From the NCBI RefSeq assembly GCF_012275575.1, contig NZ_NPIH01000274.1, forward strand, positions 146,564-210,563: 64,000 nt of DNA, read 5' to 3'. The position numbers were made by a program, and so were the translations under genes. This DNA is from Paraburkholderia sp. SG-MS1. GTDB taxonomy: Bacteria; Pseudomonadota; Gammaproteobacteria; Burkholderiales; Burkholderiaceae. This document shows positions 1 through 8,821 of this stretch, piece after piece; the stretch's first letter is position 1, and the number at the start of each line of letters is the position of its first letter. The notes beneath the pieces are model-generated. The model worked only from the letters and a program-made list of their open reading frames with translations. It made no database searches and was not told the origin of the DNA.

Positions 1-391
1 CACGCCCCCTGGTCAGATGATCGAGCGTCGACATGCGCCGCGCGAACAGATACGGCGGCTCGTACGTGAGATTCGACGTGACGCCGAAGCCAATATGTTT
101 CGTCACGTGCGCCATCGCCGGCACGATCAGCGACGGATCGTTGATCGGAATCTGCACCGACTCGCGCAACGGCGTGTCGGGTCCGCCCTGATAAACGTCG
201 TACACGCCGACGATATCCGCGAGAAAGATCCCGTCGAATTTGCCGCGCTCAAGCGTTTGCGCGAGGCTCGTCCAGTAGTCGAGGTCGGTGTAATGCGCCG
301 ACCGATCGCGCGGGTGCGTCCACAAACCATGATTGATATGCCCGACGGCATTCATATTGAACGCGTTCAGCAGAATCTTCTTCTTCGCCAT
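1..391 (-). CDS. LLM-class flavin monooxygenase, DszA/NtaA/SnaA type (partial)
   Basis: This is the N-terminal 130 residues of an FMNH2-dependent monooxygenase; the rest lies beyond the left edge. The start ATG is at 391. The visible part has the family signature: NAFNMNAVGHINHGLW near the N-terminus, then HPRDRS, YTDLDYW, LERGKFDGIFLAD and, near the edge, ARRMSTLDHLTRG. Members (DszA, SnaA, NtaA) use reduced flavin from a partner reductase to cleave C-S or C-N bonds or oxidise sulfones. It lies 42 bp downstream of a MetQ-type binding protein on the same strand, which suggests an operon for uptake and oxidation of an organosulfur compound. The substrate cannot be read from the sequence. The family call is secure; the sulfur role is inference. 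Confidence 0.85.
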   Translation of the reverse strand, partial: MAKKKILLNAFNMNAVGHINHGLWTHPRDRSAHYTDLDYWTSLAQTLERGKFDGIFLADIVGVYDVYQGGPDTPLRESVQIPINDPSLIVPAMAHVTKHIGFGVTSNLTYEPPYLFARRMSTLDHLTRGR

Positions 392-433
392 CGTACGGCT
401 CCTGTCGTTTTCAGCTACCACTGCGCGCAACGC

Positions 434-1288
434 TTACCACGCGACTGCATAGAGATTGCCGAACGCTTTATCGAGCGCGGCGCGCACGGCCGGCGAATGC
501 TGGTAGATCGAGATGAACTTGCGGATGCGCGGATCATTCGCGCTTTCCGGACGCACGACCCACTGGATCGCGTAGTTCCTGTTTTCGAGGCCGTCGAACA
601 GCAATGCGCTATTCGGATCGGTGGTGCCCGCGAGCTTGATGAAGCTCGGGTAGCCTTGCGCGAGATCGACGTCGTCGAGCGAACGCGCGAGTTGCGACGC
701 TTCGAGCTGGACGATTTTCAGATGCTTCGGATTCTCGACGATATCGAGCGTCGTCGCGCGATAGTCGATACCCGGCTTCAGCTTGATGAGGCCGGCGCGT
801 TGCAGCAGCAACAAACCGCGCCCACCGTTCACGGGATCGTTGGCGATCGCCACCGTCGCGCCGTCCTTCAATTCGTCGAACCGTTTGATCTTCTTCGAAT
901 ACAGACCGATCTTCATGATCGTGCCTGGCGCGATCGCGACAAAGTTATAGCCACCCTGCTTTTTCGCGTTCTCGAGAAACGGAATGTGCTGGAAGTAGTT
1001 GACGTCGATGTCCTTGTTCGCGAGCGCCGCGTTCGGCGTGTTCCAGTCGGTGAACTCGATGAGCTTCACGTCGAGCCCCTGCTCCTTCGCCTCGCGCACG
1101 GCAATCTTGAGGGCCTCGATTTGGGGACTCGTGGAAGTGCCGATTTTGAGTGTGGGCGCATCGGCGGCAAACGCTAGCGAGGCCGGCAGCGTCAGCGCGC
1201 AAGCGAAAATGAATGCGCCGCTCAGCGCGAGAATCGATGTGTAGGAAACGCGGACAAAACGCCGTACGGCAGACAGGGGAATACGCAT
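434..1288 (-). CDS. metQ: MetQ/NlpA-family ABC transporter substrate-binding protein
   Basis: A 284-residue periplasmic binding protein of the NlpA/MetQ family. The first ~42 residues form a signal sequence ending in an Ala-rich site (SLAFAADAP). A Cys at about position 30 sits in the hydrophobic core but lacks a good lipobox, so type I cleavage looks more likely than lipidation. Family motifs follow: KIGTSTSPQIEALK, DVNYFQHIPFLENA, ANDPVNGGRGLLLL and DVDLAQGYPSF. Classical members bind methionine for MetNI. Here no ATPase or permease is adjacent in the visible sequence and the next gene is a DszA/NtaA-type monooxygenase, so the ligand may be another sulfur compound. The SD is weak (GTGAG). 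Confidence 0.85.
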   Translation of the reverse strand: MRIPLSAVRRFVRVSYTSILALSGAFIFACALTLPASLAFAADAPTLKIGTSTSPQIEALKIAVREAKEQGLDVKLIEFTDWNTPNAALANKDIDVNYFQHIPFLENAKKQGGYNFVAIAPGTIMKIGLYSKKIKRFDELKDGATVAIANDPVNGGRGLLLLQRAGLIKLKPGIDYRATTLDIVENPKHLKIVQLEASQLARSLDDVDLAQGYPSFIKLAGTTDPNSALLFDGLENRNYAIQWVVRPESANDPRIRKFISIYQHSPAVRAALDKAFGNLYAVAW

Positions 1289-1650
1289 GATGAACTCACA
1301 AATTGAGGGGGCGTGGTGTTATCTCGGGGCGGGCCGATCCAACGGCTTGCGTAGAGGCCCGCTCCTGCAGCGCCGACAAACATCGGGCGGCGCAAAGCTG
1401 CAACGTACGGGTTTGACCGCCGCGTGGCGGCGTTCAACGCGCGGATCGATCAGCGCGGACAGCGGAGGGTCGGACAGGTCACCGCCTCTCTCCTGATGAG
1501 GTGCGAATCATCATAGAGGGCGGCAATCGGGTGGTCTACGAACGGATTTTCGAAAGGAAATCGATAAAAACGATTTGGATGAAAAAACGCCGGAGCGCGC
1601 TGTTGCGCGACCCGGCGTTTTCTACGCTGCGGTGCTGAAGAGTCAATCGG
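1289..1650. promoter_or_regulatory. Intergenic region: metQ leader and efflux-operon tail
   Basis: No convincing gene lies in these 362 bp. The minus-strand promoter of metQ must lie here; a TATGAT-like -10 candidate reads on the minus strand at 1515-1510, with a weak GTAGAC-like -35 about 18 bp upstream. The right end carries the terminator of the efflux operon, listed separately. The promoter call is by eye only. Confidence 0.35.
1582..1621 (-). terminator. Rho-independent terminator of the efflux operon
   Basis: A 10-bp outer stem (1584-1593 with 1612-1621, core ACGCCGG/CCGGCGT) encloses an inner CGCGC/GCGCG stem with loop TGTT. On the minus strand it is followed by a run of six T (1587-1582). 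It lies 30 bp past the stop of the outer-membrane efflux gene and fits the end of the llpE-ceoA-ceoB-opcM transcript. Confidence 0.85.
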
Positions 1651-3282
1651 TTAGCGCTTCGCCACTTGCTCCGGCAAGGCCGAGACCGAGGCCGAAGGTG
1701 AAGCCACAGGCGACGCCGCATCAGAACCCGCAGCCGGCGCAACCGCCCCCACCGCTGTGTCCTGCGCGCTCACCTGCCCCCAACCACCGCCCAGCGCGCG
1801 AATCAGATTCACCGTCGCCACCGCCTGCGTGCCCGACAAATGGCTCGCCTGCAACTGCGAAATCAGCACCTGCCGCTCGCCGTCGATCACATCCAGATAA
1901 CTGACCGCGCCCTCCGTGTACTGTGTGCGCGACAAATGCGCCGCCCGTTGCGAGGCCTGCACCGCGTCGTTCTGCTCACGCATCTGGTCGTCGAGCAGAC
2001 GCAGATCGGCAAGGTTGTCCTCGACCTCACGGAACGCCACCAGTACCTGCTGACGATACTGCGCGACGTCCTCGTCATACTTCGAGCGCGCTTGCGCGAG
2101 ATTCGCCTTGCGACGGCCACCGTCGAACAGCGGCAGCGTCAATGCGGTACCCGCCAGCGGACCGAGAATAAATGCGCGGCTCGACCACATGAACAGATCG
2201 CCGAGCGTAGCCGATTCAAAGCCCGCCGCGCCGGTGATATCGAGCTTCGGGAAGAACGCGGATTTCGCCAGGCCCACGCGCGCATTCGCCGCCTGCATCG
2301 CCCGTTCCGCCGCCGAAATGTCGGGCCGCCGTTCCAGCAACGCCGAAGGCAAGCCGGCCGGCACGCGCACCGTCACCGGTGCGAGCGGCGCTTCCGCGAA
2401 CGAAAAGTCCGCTGGCGGCTTGCCGAGCAGAATCGCGAGGCTGTGCTCGGACGCCGCACGCTGACGCGCGACACCGACCGCATCGGCACGCGCGCTCGCG
2501 AGTTCGTTGCGGGAGCGCGAAACATCCAGCTCGCCGATATCGCCTTCCTTGAAACGGCGTTCGACCAGCTTCAGCGTGTCCTCACGCAACGCGACGGTAC
2601 GGCGGTACAGCTCCTGATCCTTGTCGAGCTCGCGCAACTGGAAGTAGTTCTGCGCGACATCGGCCTGCAACGACAGTTGCACCGAACGGAACAGCGCTTC
2701 GCTTTGCTGCTCGTCCGCACGCGACGCATTCACGTTCGAGCCGACCCGTCCGAACAGATCCGCCTCGTACGATGCGCCCACCTGCGCGCGCCAGATCGTG
2801 CCCGTCGTGCCGCCCGCGCTATCCGGCTGGAATTGCGAGGCCGCCGACGCACGCTCACGCGTCGGACCAAAGCCCGCGTCGAGCTTCGGGAACCAGTCCG
2901 ACTTCGCCGCCCGCGTCACCGCGCGCGCCTGCTGGACGCGCGCCGCCGCTGCCTTCAGATCCTGATTCGCGGCAGCCGCCTGCTCTTCGAGCGCATTTAA
3001 TTGCGGGTCGCCGAAAATCGTCCACCATTCGCCGCGATGCGCGTCGTCGGCGGGCTGGGCCTGCTTCCATGTGCCGACGTCTGGCGCGGAAGCAGCGGAA
3101 GTCGCCGATGCCGCAGCGGGCGCTTCCTTGAACGCGACCGGCGTATCCACGTCGGGGCGCTTATACGTCGGCTCCACCGAACAGGCGGCGAGCAGCGCAA
3201 CCAGCAAACCGCTGATCGCCGCCCGGCCCCAACCGCCCAACGTATCAAAGCGCGAGTGCGGTCCAGATTCAAAGCGTTTCAT
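1651..3282 (-). CDS. opcM: Outer-membrane efflux lipoprotein (OpcM/OprC, NodT family)
   Basis: A 543-residue TolC-like outer-membrane channel of the NodT/OprM family, the exit duct of an RND pump. The signal peptide ends in a lipobox (LLAAC, Cys near residue 34), so it is a lipoprotein. Two OEP repeats are visible: the first has QLNALEEQAAAANQDLKAA and SYEADLFGRVGSN, the second has ERRPDISAAERAMQAANARVGLAKSA split around the midpoint, then LPLFDGGRRKANLAQA. The C-terminal ~40 residues are Ala/Ser-rich and look dispensable. It is the last gene of the operon, 13 bp after the RND transporter, and is followed by a strong terminator. The gene name follows the Burkholderia cenocepacia ceoAB-opcM order. 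Confidence 0.92.
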   Translation of the reverse strand: MKRFESGPHSRFDTLGGWGRAAISGLLVALLAACSVEPTYKRPDVDTPVAFKEAPAAASATSAASAPDVGTWKQAQPADDAHRGEWWTIFGDPQLNALEEQAAAANQDLKAAAARVQQARAVTRAAKSDWFPKLDAGFGPTRERASAASQFQPDSAGGTTGTIWRAQVGASYEADLFGRVGSNVNASRADEQQSEALFRSVQLSLQADVAQNYFQLRELDKDQELYRRTVALREDTLKLVERRFKEGDIGELDVSRSRNELASARADAVGVARQRAASEHSLAILLGKPPADFSFAEAPLAPVTVRVPAGLPSALLERRPDISAAERAMQAANARVGLAKSAFFPKLDITGAAGFESATLGDLFMWSSRAFILGPLAGTALTLPLFDGGRRKANLAQARSKYDEDVAQYRQQVLVAFREVEDNLADLRLLDDQMREQNDAVQASQRAAHLSRTQYTEGAVSYLDVIDGERQVLISQLQASHLSGTQAVATVNLIRALGGGWGQVSAQDTAVGAVAPAAGSDAASPVASPSASVSALPEQVAKR

Positions 3283-3295
3283 TATTGTTTTCTCC

Positions 3296-6200
3296 TCACG
3301 CGTCCGTCACCGGCGCGCCATAGTGCGGCGAGTCCTTCTGCGCGACGTGAATCGTCCCGCCTGCCAACGTCCGCAGCACCACATAGAACACAGGGGTCAG
3401 CATCAGACCGAACAGCGTGACGCCGAGCATGCCGAAGAACACTGCGATACCCATCGCGTGACGCATCTCCGAACCGGCCCCGCTCGACAGCACGAGCGGC
3501 ACCACACCCATGATGAACGCGATCGACGTCATCAGAATCGGCCGCAGACGCAGGCGGCTCGCCTCGATCGCCGCCGACAACGGCGTGTGTCCGTCATGTT
3601 CGAGTTCGCGAGCAAACTCGACGATCAGAATCGCGTTCTTCGCCGACAACCCCACCAGCACCATCAAACCGATCTGCGTGAAGATGTTGTTGTCCCCGCC
3701 CGTGAGCCATACACCGGCCAGCGCCGACAGCACGCTCATCGGCACGATCAGGATCACCGCGAGCGGCAACGTCAAACTTTCATACAGCGCCGCGAGCACG
3801 AGGAACACGAGCAGCACGCTGATCGGGAACACCCACATCCCCGCATTGCCGGCAAGAATCTGCTGATACGTCAGGTCGGTCCATTCGAGCTTCACGCCGT
3901 GCGGCAACACTTCGGCCGCCACGCGCTCGGCCGCTGCTTGCGCCTGCCCCGACGAAAAGCCGGGCGCGGGTCCGCCGTTGATGTCGGCCGCGGTGTAGCC
4001 GTTGTAACGCACCACCATTTCCGGACCATAGGTCGGCGTCACCGTCACCAGCGACGACAACGGCACCATGTCGCCAGCTCCATTGCGCGTCTTCAACTGC
4101 AGGATGTCGTCGGCGCGTTGACGGAACGGCGCGTCCGCCTGCACCCGCACCTGATACACGCGGCCGAAGCGGTTGAAGTCGTTCACGTACAGCGAGCCCA
4201 GATAGATCTGCATCGTGTTGAACACGTCTGTGACCGGCACGCCGAGTTGCTTGGCCTTCACGCGATCGAGGTCGACGTTCAGTTGCGGCACGTTGATCTG
4301 ATAGCTCGAGAAGGTCGGGCCGAGTTCAGGCGTTTGCGCCGCACGCTTCACGAACGCTTCCGCCGCCTTGTTCAACTCCGCGTAACCGAGCGCGCCGTGA
4401 TCCTCCAGTTGCATCTTGAAGCCGCCAAGCGTGCCGAGACCGAGCACCGGCGGTGGCGGAAACACCGCAACGAACGAATCCTTGATCGCCGCGTACTGCT
4501 GGTTCAGCGCACCGGCAATCGCACCGGCGGAGAGTTTCTTGTCGCCACGCTCCTTGAACGGCTTGAGCGTCACGAACACGATGCCCGCGCTCGAACTATT
4601 GGTGAAACCATTCACCGACAAACCGGGGAACGCCACCGCGCTTTCCACGCCTGGCTGCTTCAGCGCGACCGCGCTCATATCGCGAATCACCTTCTCCGTA
4701 CGATCGAGCGACGCACCGTTCGGCAACTGCGCGAAGGCGATCAGATACTCCTTGTCCTGCGCCGGCACGAAGCCGCCCGGCACGACACGCGAGATAAGAA
4801 CCGTGGCGCCCAGCAGAATCGCATACACCGCGAGCATCGCACCCTTGCGGCGAAGCACGCCTTTCACGCCTCGGCCATACGCTTCCGAGCCACGGTGAAA
4901 GACCTTGTTGAAACGCTTGAAGAAGCCACCCAGCACGCGGTTCATCGCCCGCGTCAGGAAGTCTTCCTTCTCGCCATGGCTGCGCAAGAGCAGCGCGGAC
5001 AAGGCCGGCGACAGGGTCAGCGAATTGAACGCCGAGATCACCGTCGAGATTGCGATGGTCATCGCGAACTGCTTGTAGAACTGGCCCGTGAGACCCGTCA
5101 TGAACGCGAGCGGCACGAACACCGCGACGAGCGTCAACGCAATCGCGATGATCGGCCCGCTCACCTCGCGCATCGCCTTATATGTCGCATCACGCGCACT
5201 CAGCCCGTTCTCGATGTTTCGCTCGACGTTCTCCACCACCACGATCGCATCGTCCACCACGATCCCGATGGCGAGCACCATGCCGAACAATGACAACGCA
5301 TTGATCGAGAAGCCGAAGGCGAGCAGCAGCGAGAACGTCCCGACGATCGACACCGGCACCGCGATCAACGGAATGATCGAGGCGCGCCATGTCTGCAGGA
5401 ACACGATCACCACGATCACCACCAGCGCGATCGCTTCGAGCAACGTATGCACGACTGCCTCTATACTCGAGCGCACGAACTGCGTCGGGTCGTAGACGAT
5501 CCGGTATTCGACGCCCGCAGGCATGTCTTCGGCGAGTTCTTTCATCGCGGCGCGAACCTGTTCGGAAATCGCGAGCGAGTTCGCACCCGGCGCCTGATTG
5601 ATGGCGAGCGCCACCGCCGGCTTGTTGTCGAGCAGCGAACGCAGACCGTATTCCGACGCCGCGAGTTCGACACGCGCGATATCGCGCAGATACGTCACGC
5701 CGCCATCCGGCGCGGTCTTCACGATGATGTCGCCGAATTCGCCTTCGGTCTTCAAGCGGCCACGCGCATTCACCGACAACTGCAATTGCGTGCCGGGCAC
5801 CGAAGGCGATGCGCCGATCACACCGGCCGCCACCTGAATGTTCTGCTCACGAATCGCGTTGACCACTTCGGTCGCCGTCAACCCACGTTGCGCGACTTTC
5901 TGCGGATCGAGCCACACGCGCATCGCGTAGTCGCCCGAACCCCACAACTGCACTTCGCCCACGCCCTGAATCCGCGCGAGCCGATCCTTGACGTTCAGCA
6001 GCGCGTAATTGCGCAGATACGTCATGTCGTAGCGATTGTTCGGCGAGATCAGGTGGACCACCATCGTCAGCGTCGGCGAACTCTTGATGGTCGTCACGCC
6101 AAGCCGTTGTACGTCTTCCGGCAGGCGCGGCAACGCCTGGTTGACGCGGTTCTGCACCAGTTGCGTCGCGAGGTCCGGATTGGTGCCGAGTTTGAAGGTC

Positions 6201-6481
6201 ACCGTGAGCGTCAGATTGCCGTCGCTATTCGCCTGCGACTGCATGTACAGCATGTTCTCGACGCCGTTGATCTGCTCTTCGAGCGGCGACGCCACCGCCT
6301 CGGCGATCACCTTCGGATTCGCGCCCGGATACTGCGCGTGCACCACCACCGACGGCGGCACCACTTCCGGATACTCCGAAATGGGCAGCTTGAAGAGCGA
6401 AATGATGCCCCCGAGCAGGATCAGTACCGATAGCACCCCGGCAAAGATCGGGCGATCAATGAAGAATTTGGATATGTTCAT
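3296..6481 (-). CDS. ceoB: RND multidrug efflux transporter (CeoB/BpeF/MexF type)
   Basis: A 1061-residue inner-membrane proton antiporter of the HAE-1 RND family, full length for the MexF/BpeF group (about 1060). The N-terminus MNISKFFIDRPIFAG is typical. The proton-relay pair D410-D411 lies in TM4 (GIVVDDAIVVVENVER) and the partner Lys948 in TM10 (GLSAKNAILIVEFA). Two large periplasmic porter regions follow TM1 and TM7. It assembles with the CeoA-type adaptor and OpcM-type channel to export drugs; in Burkholderia the orthologous pumps export chloramphenicol, trimethoprim and fluoroquinolones. No frameshift or missing key residue was seen. It lies between the adaptor and channel genes, 56 bp and 13 bp away. 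Confidence 0.95.
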   Translation of the reverse strand: MNISKFFIDRPIFAGVLSVLILLGGIISLFKLPISEYPEVVPPSVVVHAQYPGANPKVIAEAVASPLEEQINGVENMLYMQSQANSDGNLTLTVTFKLGTNPDLATQLVQNRVNQALPRLPEDVQRLGVTTIKSSPTLTMVVHLISPNNRYDMTYLRNYALLNVKDRLARIQGVGEVQLWGSGDYAMRVWLDPQKVAQRGLTATEVVNAIREQNIQVAAGVIGASPSVPGTQLQLSVNARGRLKTEGEFGDIIVKTAPDGGVTYLRDIARVELAASEYGLRSLLDNKPAVALAINQAPGANSLAISEQVRAAMKELAEDMPAGVEYRIVYDPTQFVRSSIEAVVHTLLEAIALVVIVVIVFLQTWRASIIPLIAVPVSIVGTFSLLLAFGFSINALSLFGMVLAIGIVVDDAIVVVENVERNIENGLSARDATYKAMREVSGPIIAIALTLVAVFVPLAFMTGLTGQFYKQFAMTIAISTVISAFNSLTLSPALSALLLRSHGEKEDFLTRAMNRVLGGFFKRFNKVFHRGSEAYGRGVKGVLRRKGAMLAVYAILLGATVLISRVVPGGFVPAQDKEYLIAFAQLPNGASLDRTEKVIRDMSAVALKQPGVESAVAFPGLSVNGFTNSSSAGIVFVTLKPFKERGDKKLSAGAIAGALNQQYAAIKDSFVAVFPPPPVLGLGTLGGFKMQLEDHGALGYAELNKAAEAFVKRAAQTPELGPTFSSYQINVPQLNVDLDRVKAKQLGVPVTDVFNTMQIYLGSLYVNDFNRFGRVYQVRVQADAPFRQRADDILQLKTRNGAGDMVPLSSLVTVTPTYGPEMVVRYNGYTAADINGGPAPGFSSGQAQAAAERVAAEVLPHGVKLEWTDLTYQQILAGNAGMWVFPISVLLVFLVLAALYESLTLPLAVILIVPMSVLSALAGVWLTGGDNNIFTQIGLMVLVGLSAKNAILIVEFARELEHDGHTPLSAAIEASRLRLRPILMTSIAFIMGVVPLVLSSGAGSEMRHAMGIAVFFGMLGVTLFGLMLTPVFYVVLRTLAGGTIHVAQKDSPHYGAPVTDA

Positions 6482-6537
6482 GGGAAGCTCTTAACGTTGG
6501 AGCATGCGCCGCGCTAGCGTGCCGCGGCGCACGGGGC

Positions 6538-7758
6538 TCACGAATTCTTGTCCGCTTTGGCGCTCGCTTTGGGTTGCGTTTGCGCGAGCGGCGCGCTGTT
6601 CGGGTCCTGGTCGGTCGTCATCGGCACCATGTGCGCGCGCACGGAGTCGCCCGGACGTATGCGCTGAATACCGTTGACGACGATGCGGTCGGTCGGCTTC
6701 AGCCCGTCCTTGACGACGCGCAGGTTGCCCTGCATGCCGCCCACCGACACCTCGCGGTACACGACGTGATTGCCCTGATCGACCACCAGCACGAACTTCT
6801 TGTCCTGATCGGTGCCGACCGCGGCATCGTCGATCAGCAGTGCCGGATGCGGCTCGCTACCGCCCACTTTCACCCGTGCATACAGACCGGGAATCAATGC
6901 ACCATCCTGGTTATCGAAACGCGCACGCACCCGGATCGTGCCCGACGACGTGTCGAGCCGGTTGTCAACCGATTCGATCGTGCCGCTGCGCGAGTAGCCG
7001 CTTTCATCCGCGAGTCCCAGTTCTACCGGCACCTTGCTGCCGTCTTTCGCGCGGCTCAGGTATTGCAGATAAGTTTGTTCGTCCGCGTCGAACGATGCGT
7101 AGATCGGCGACACCGACACCAGCGTGGTCAGCGGCGCCGAACCTGCACCGGCCGACACCACGTTGCCTACCGTGATTTCCGCGCGCGACACACGGCCCGC
7201 CACCGGCGCCACGATCTTCGTATAGCCGAGGTTGATGCGCGCGGTTTCGAGCGCGGCTTGCGCGGCCTTCAGGTTCGCGCTCGCCTCGCGCGCGGCGTTC
7301 TGCTTCTCGTCGTAGTCGCGCCTGGCGATCGCGTTGTCGGCGATCAGGCGTTGCGCGCGCTCCCAGTCGCTTTGCGTGTAGCCCGTGCGCGCCTGCGCGG
7401 CCGCGAGTTGCGCCTCGGCGCGATCCACTTCGGCGGCATACGGGCGCGGATCGATCACAAACAGCGTGTCGCCCTTCTTCACGAGCGCGCCATCCTTGAA
7501 GTTGACCGAGACGATCGTGCCCGGCACCTGCGAACGGACGTCCACTTTTTCGACCGCTTCGAGACGGCCCGAATAGCTCTGCCAGTCGGTGATCGTTTTT
7601 TGCACCACGGTGGCGACATCGACTTCCGGCACGATGGTCGGCGCGGCGGGCGAACTCGCATCGACGCGGATCGCGCCGAACGTGCCGAGCCCGGCGACGG
7701 CGATGACGACTAGCGCGGCAATCGCCACGCGGCGGCGAGAAAGAGGAAGGATAGTCAT
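6538..7758 (-). CDS. ceoA: RND periplasmic adaptor (CeoA/BpeE/MexE type)
   Basis: A 406-residue membrane-fusion protein bridging the RND pump and outer-membrane channel. The start at 7758 is chosen because GGGAG lies 6 nt upstream and the protein then begins with a signal-anchor (MTILPLSRRRVAIAALV); an ATG at 7812 is open but would overlap the end of the preceding gene. Family motifs are the biotinyl-lipoyl half motifs (VDVRSQVPGTIVSVNFKDGA and GYTKIVAPVAGRVSRAE) flanking an alpha-helical hairpin rich in Ala/Glu/Arg, then beta-barrel (PIYASFDADEQTYLQYL). It follows llpE by about 34 bp and precedes ceoB. No lipobox Cys is visible. Confidence 0.93.
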   Translation of the reverse strand: MTILPLSRRRVAIAALVVIAVAGLGTFGAIRVDASSPAAPTIVPEVDVATVVQKTITDWQSYSGRLEAVEKVDVRSQVPGTIVSVNFKDGALVKKGDTLFVIDPRPYAAEVDRAEAQLAAAQARTGYTQSDWERAQRLIADNAIARRDYDEKQNAAREASANLKAAQAALETARINLGYTKIVAPVAGRVSRAEITVGNVVSAGAGSAPLTTLVSVSPIYASFDADEQTYLQYLSRAKDGSKVPVELGLADESGYSRSGTIESVDNRLDTSSGTIRVRARFDNQDGALIPGLYARVKVGGSEPHPALLIDDAAVGTDQDKKFVLVVDQGNHVVYREVSVGGMQGNLRVVKDGLKPTDRIVVNGIQRIRPGDSVRAHMVPMTTDQDPNSAPLAQTQPKASAKADKNS

Positions 7759-7792
7759 GTGAAGCTCCCGGTATCGTTGATTGAAATTCTGT

Positions 7793-8668
7793 TTATCGAT
7801 GGGCGCGCGCATCGAAGCGCCACTGAAAAAAGCGCACCGCTTCCTGCAAGGCGGGCGGATGATCGGCCAGCGCGGCGTGCGATACGCTCGGATAGCGGAC
7901 CACCTGGGTCAGCACACCCGCGTCGATCAGACTGCTTGCGTACTTCTCCGCTTCCACGTGCAGCACATCGTTCTGCGCGGTCGCGATCAGTGTGGCCGGC
8001 AGCCCCGCGAGCCGCGCCGATTCGAGCGGCGCCGCATACGGGTGCATACGCTGCGACGCTTGCGGCAAATAGGCGCGATAACACGCCGCGCACTCTTTTG
8101 CGGTGATGTCGGAACCCAAACGCTGTTCATCGCCCAGGCGCGTGAGGCTCGGATCGAGCATCGGCCCGAACAGCGCTTGCGCCGCAATCTGCACGTCGCC
8201 CCGATCACGCGCGATGAACGCGAGGCAGTTGGCCAACTGCCCACCCGCGTCGTGCCCCGCTACGCCGACCTTTCTGCTATTGCCGCCGAACGCCCGTGCC
8301 CGCGTCTGCACCCACAGCGCCGCGCGGTGCGCGTCTTCTGGCGCGGCCGGAAACGGAAACTGCGGCGCGAGCGAATAACCCACCGACACGACCAGCGCCG
8401 GTAAGTGTTCTGCGAAATAACGCGCGGCGAAATCGGCCTGCTCGATCGAGCCCTTCGTAAAGCCGCCGCCGTGGAAATAAAGCAGCACCGGCAATGCGGT
8501 TTTCTTCGCCTGCCGGTACAAACGCAGTGTGATGTCCTGTGCGTGCCCCTCGATCTGTACGTCGATGATGTCGAGTGCCGTGCTGTCTGCGGCTACCGGA
8601 CCGTTGGCGGCGGGCGCAAAAGAGTACGGCGATTTAAATGCATCCATGTCAGGCTGCGCAATGCGCAT
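7793..8668 (-). CDS. llpE: LlpE-type alpha/beta hydrolase with Asp at the nucleophile position
   Basis: A 291-residue protein of the hormone-sensitive-lipase-like alpha/beta hydrolase group, first gene of the efflux operon. The oxyanion motif HGGG is at residues 66-69. The usual nucleophile elbow GDSAGG is replaced by GHDAGG, so residue 140 is Asp rather than Ser; acid Asp234 and His264 look intact. Either it is not a Ser esterase or it uses Asp as nucleophile, as haloalkane dehalogenases do. In Burkholderia cenocepacia and B. pseudomallei a lipase-like gene llpE sits in the same place and its role in efflux is not understood. GAAAG four bases before the ATG supports the start; Met8 is an alternative. 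Confidence 0.88.
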   Translation of the reverse strand: MRIAQPDMDAFKSPYSFAPAANGPVAADSTALDIIDVQIEGHAQDITLRLYRQAKKTALPVLLYFHGGGFTKGSIEQADFAARYFAEHLPALVVSVGYSLAPQFPFPAAPEDAHRAALWVQTRARAFGGNSRKVGVAGHDAGGQLANCLAFIARDRGDVQIAAQALFGPMLDPSLTRLGDEQRLGSDITAKECAACYRAYLPQASQRMHPYAAPLESARLAGLPATLIATAQNDVLHVEAEKYASSLIDAGVLTQVVRYPSVSHAALADHPPALQEAVRFFQWRFDARAHR

Positions 8669-8684
8669 AGAACTTTCAATGGTG

Positions 8685-8742
8685 CGAATTGTGGGTTCAG
8701 CAGAGTCGTAAATAAATGCCTATAATCCGGCAACACAATTCG
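8685..8742. promoter_or_regulatory. Divergent llpE/ceoR control region with inverted repeat
   Basis: The 153-bp gap between llpE and ceoR holds a perfect 9-bp inverted repeat, CGAATTGTG at 8685-8693 and CACAATTCG at 8734-8742. A consensus-like TATAAT lies between them on the plus strand (8721-8726) and could be the -10 of ceoR. LysR regulators usually bind such a divergent gap to repress themselves and activate the neighbour with a co-inducer (salicylate in the B. cenocepacia homologue). Binding is inferred, not shown. Confidence 0.5.
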
Positions 8743-8821
8743 GCGCCCCTGAACAATCGAATGCGATTGCTCTGCGGATTCGGTTTCCGCCCGGTGCGCC
8801 CGCCCCTTCTGGAGGTTTGCA

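Noticed and set aside
3071..5293. A 740-codon plus-strand frame across opcM and ceoB
   Set aside because: It runs antisense to two well-recognised genes and is His/Arg/Glu-rich without protein features.
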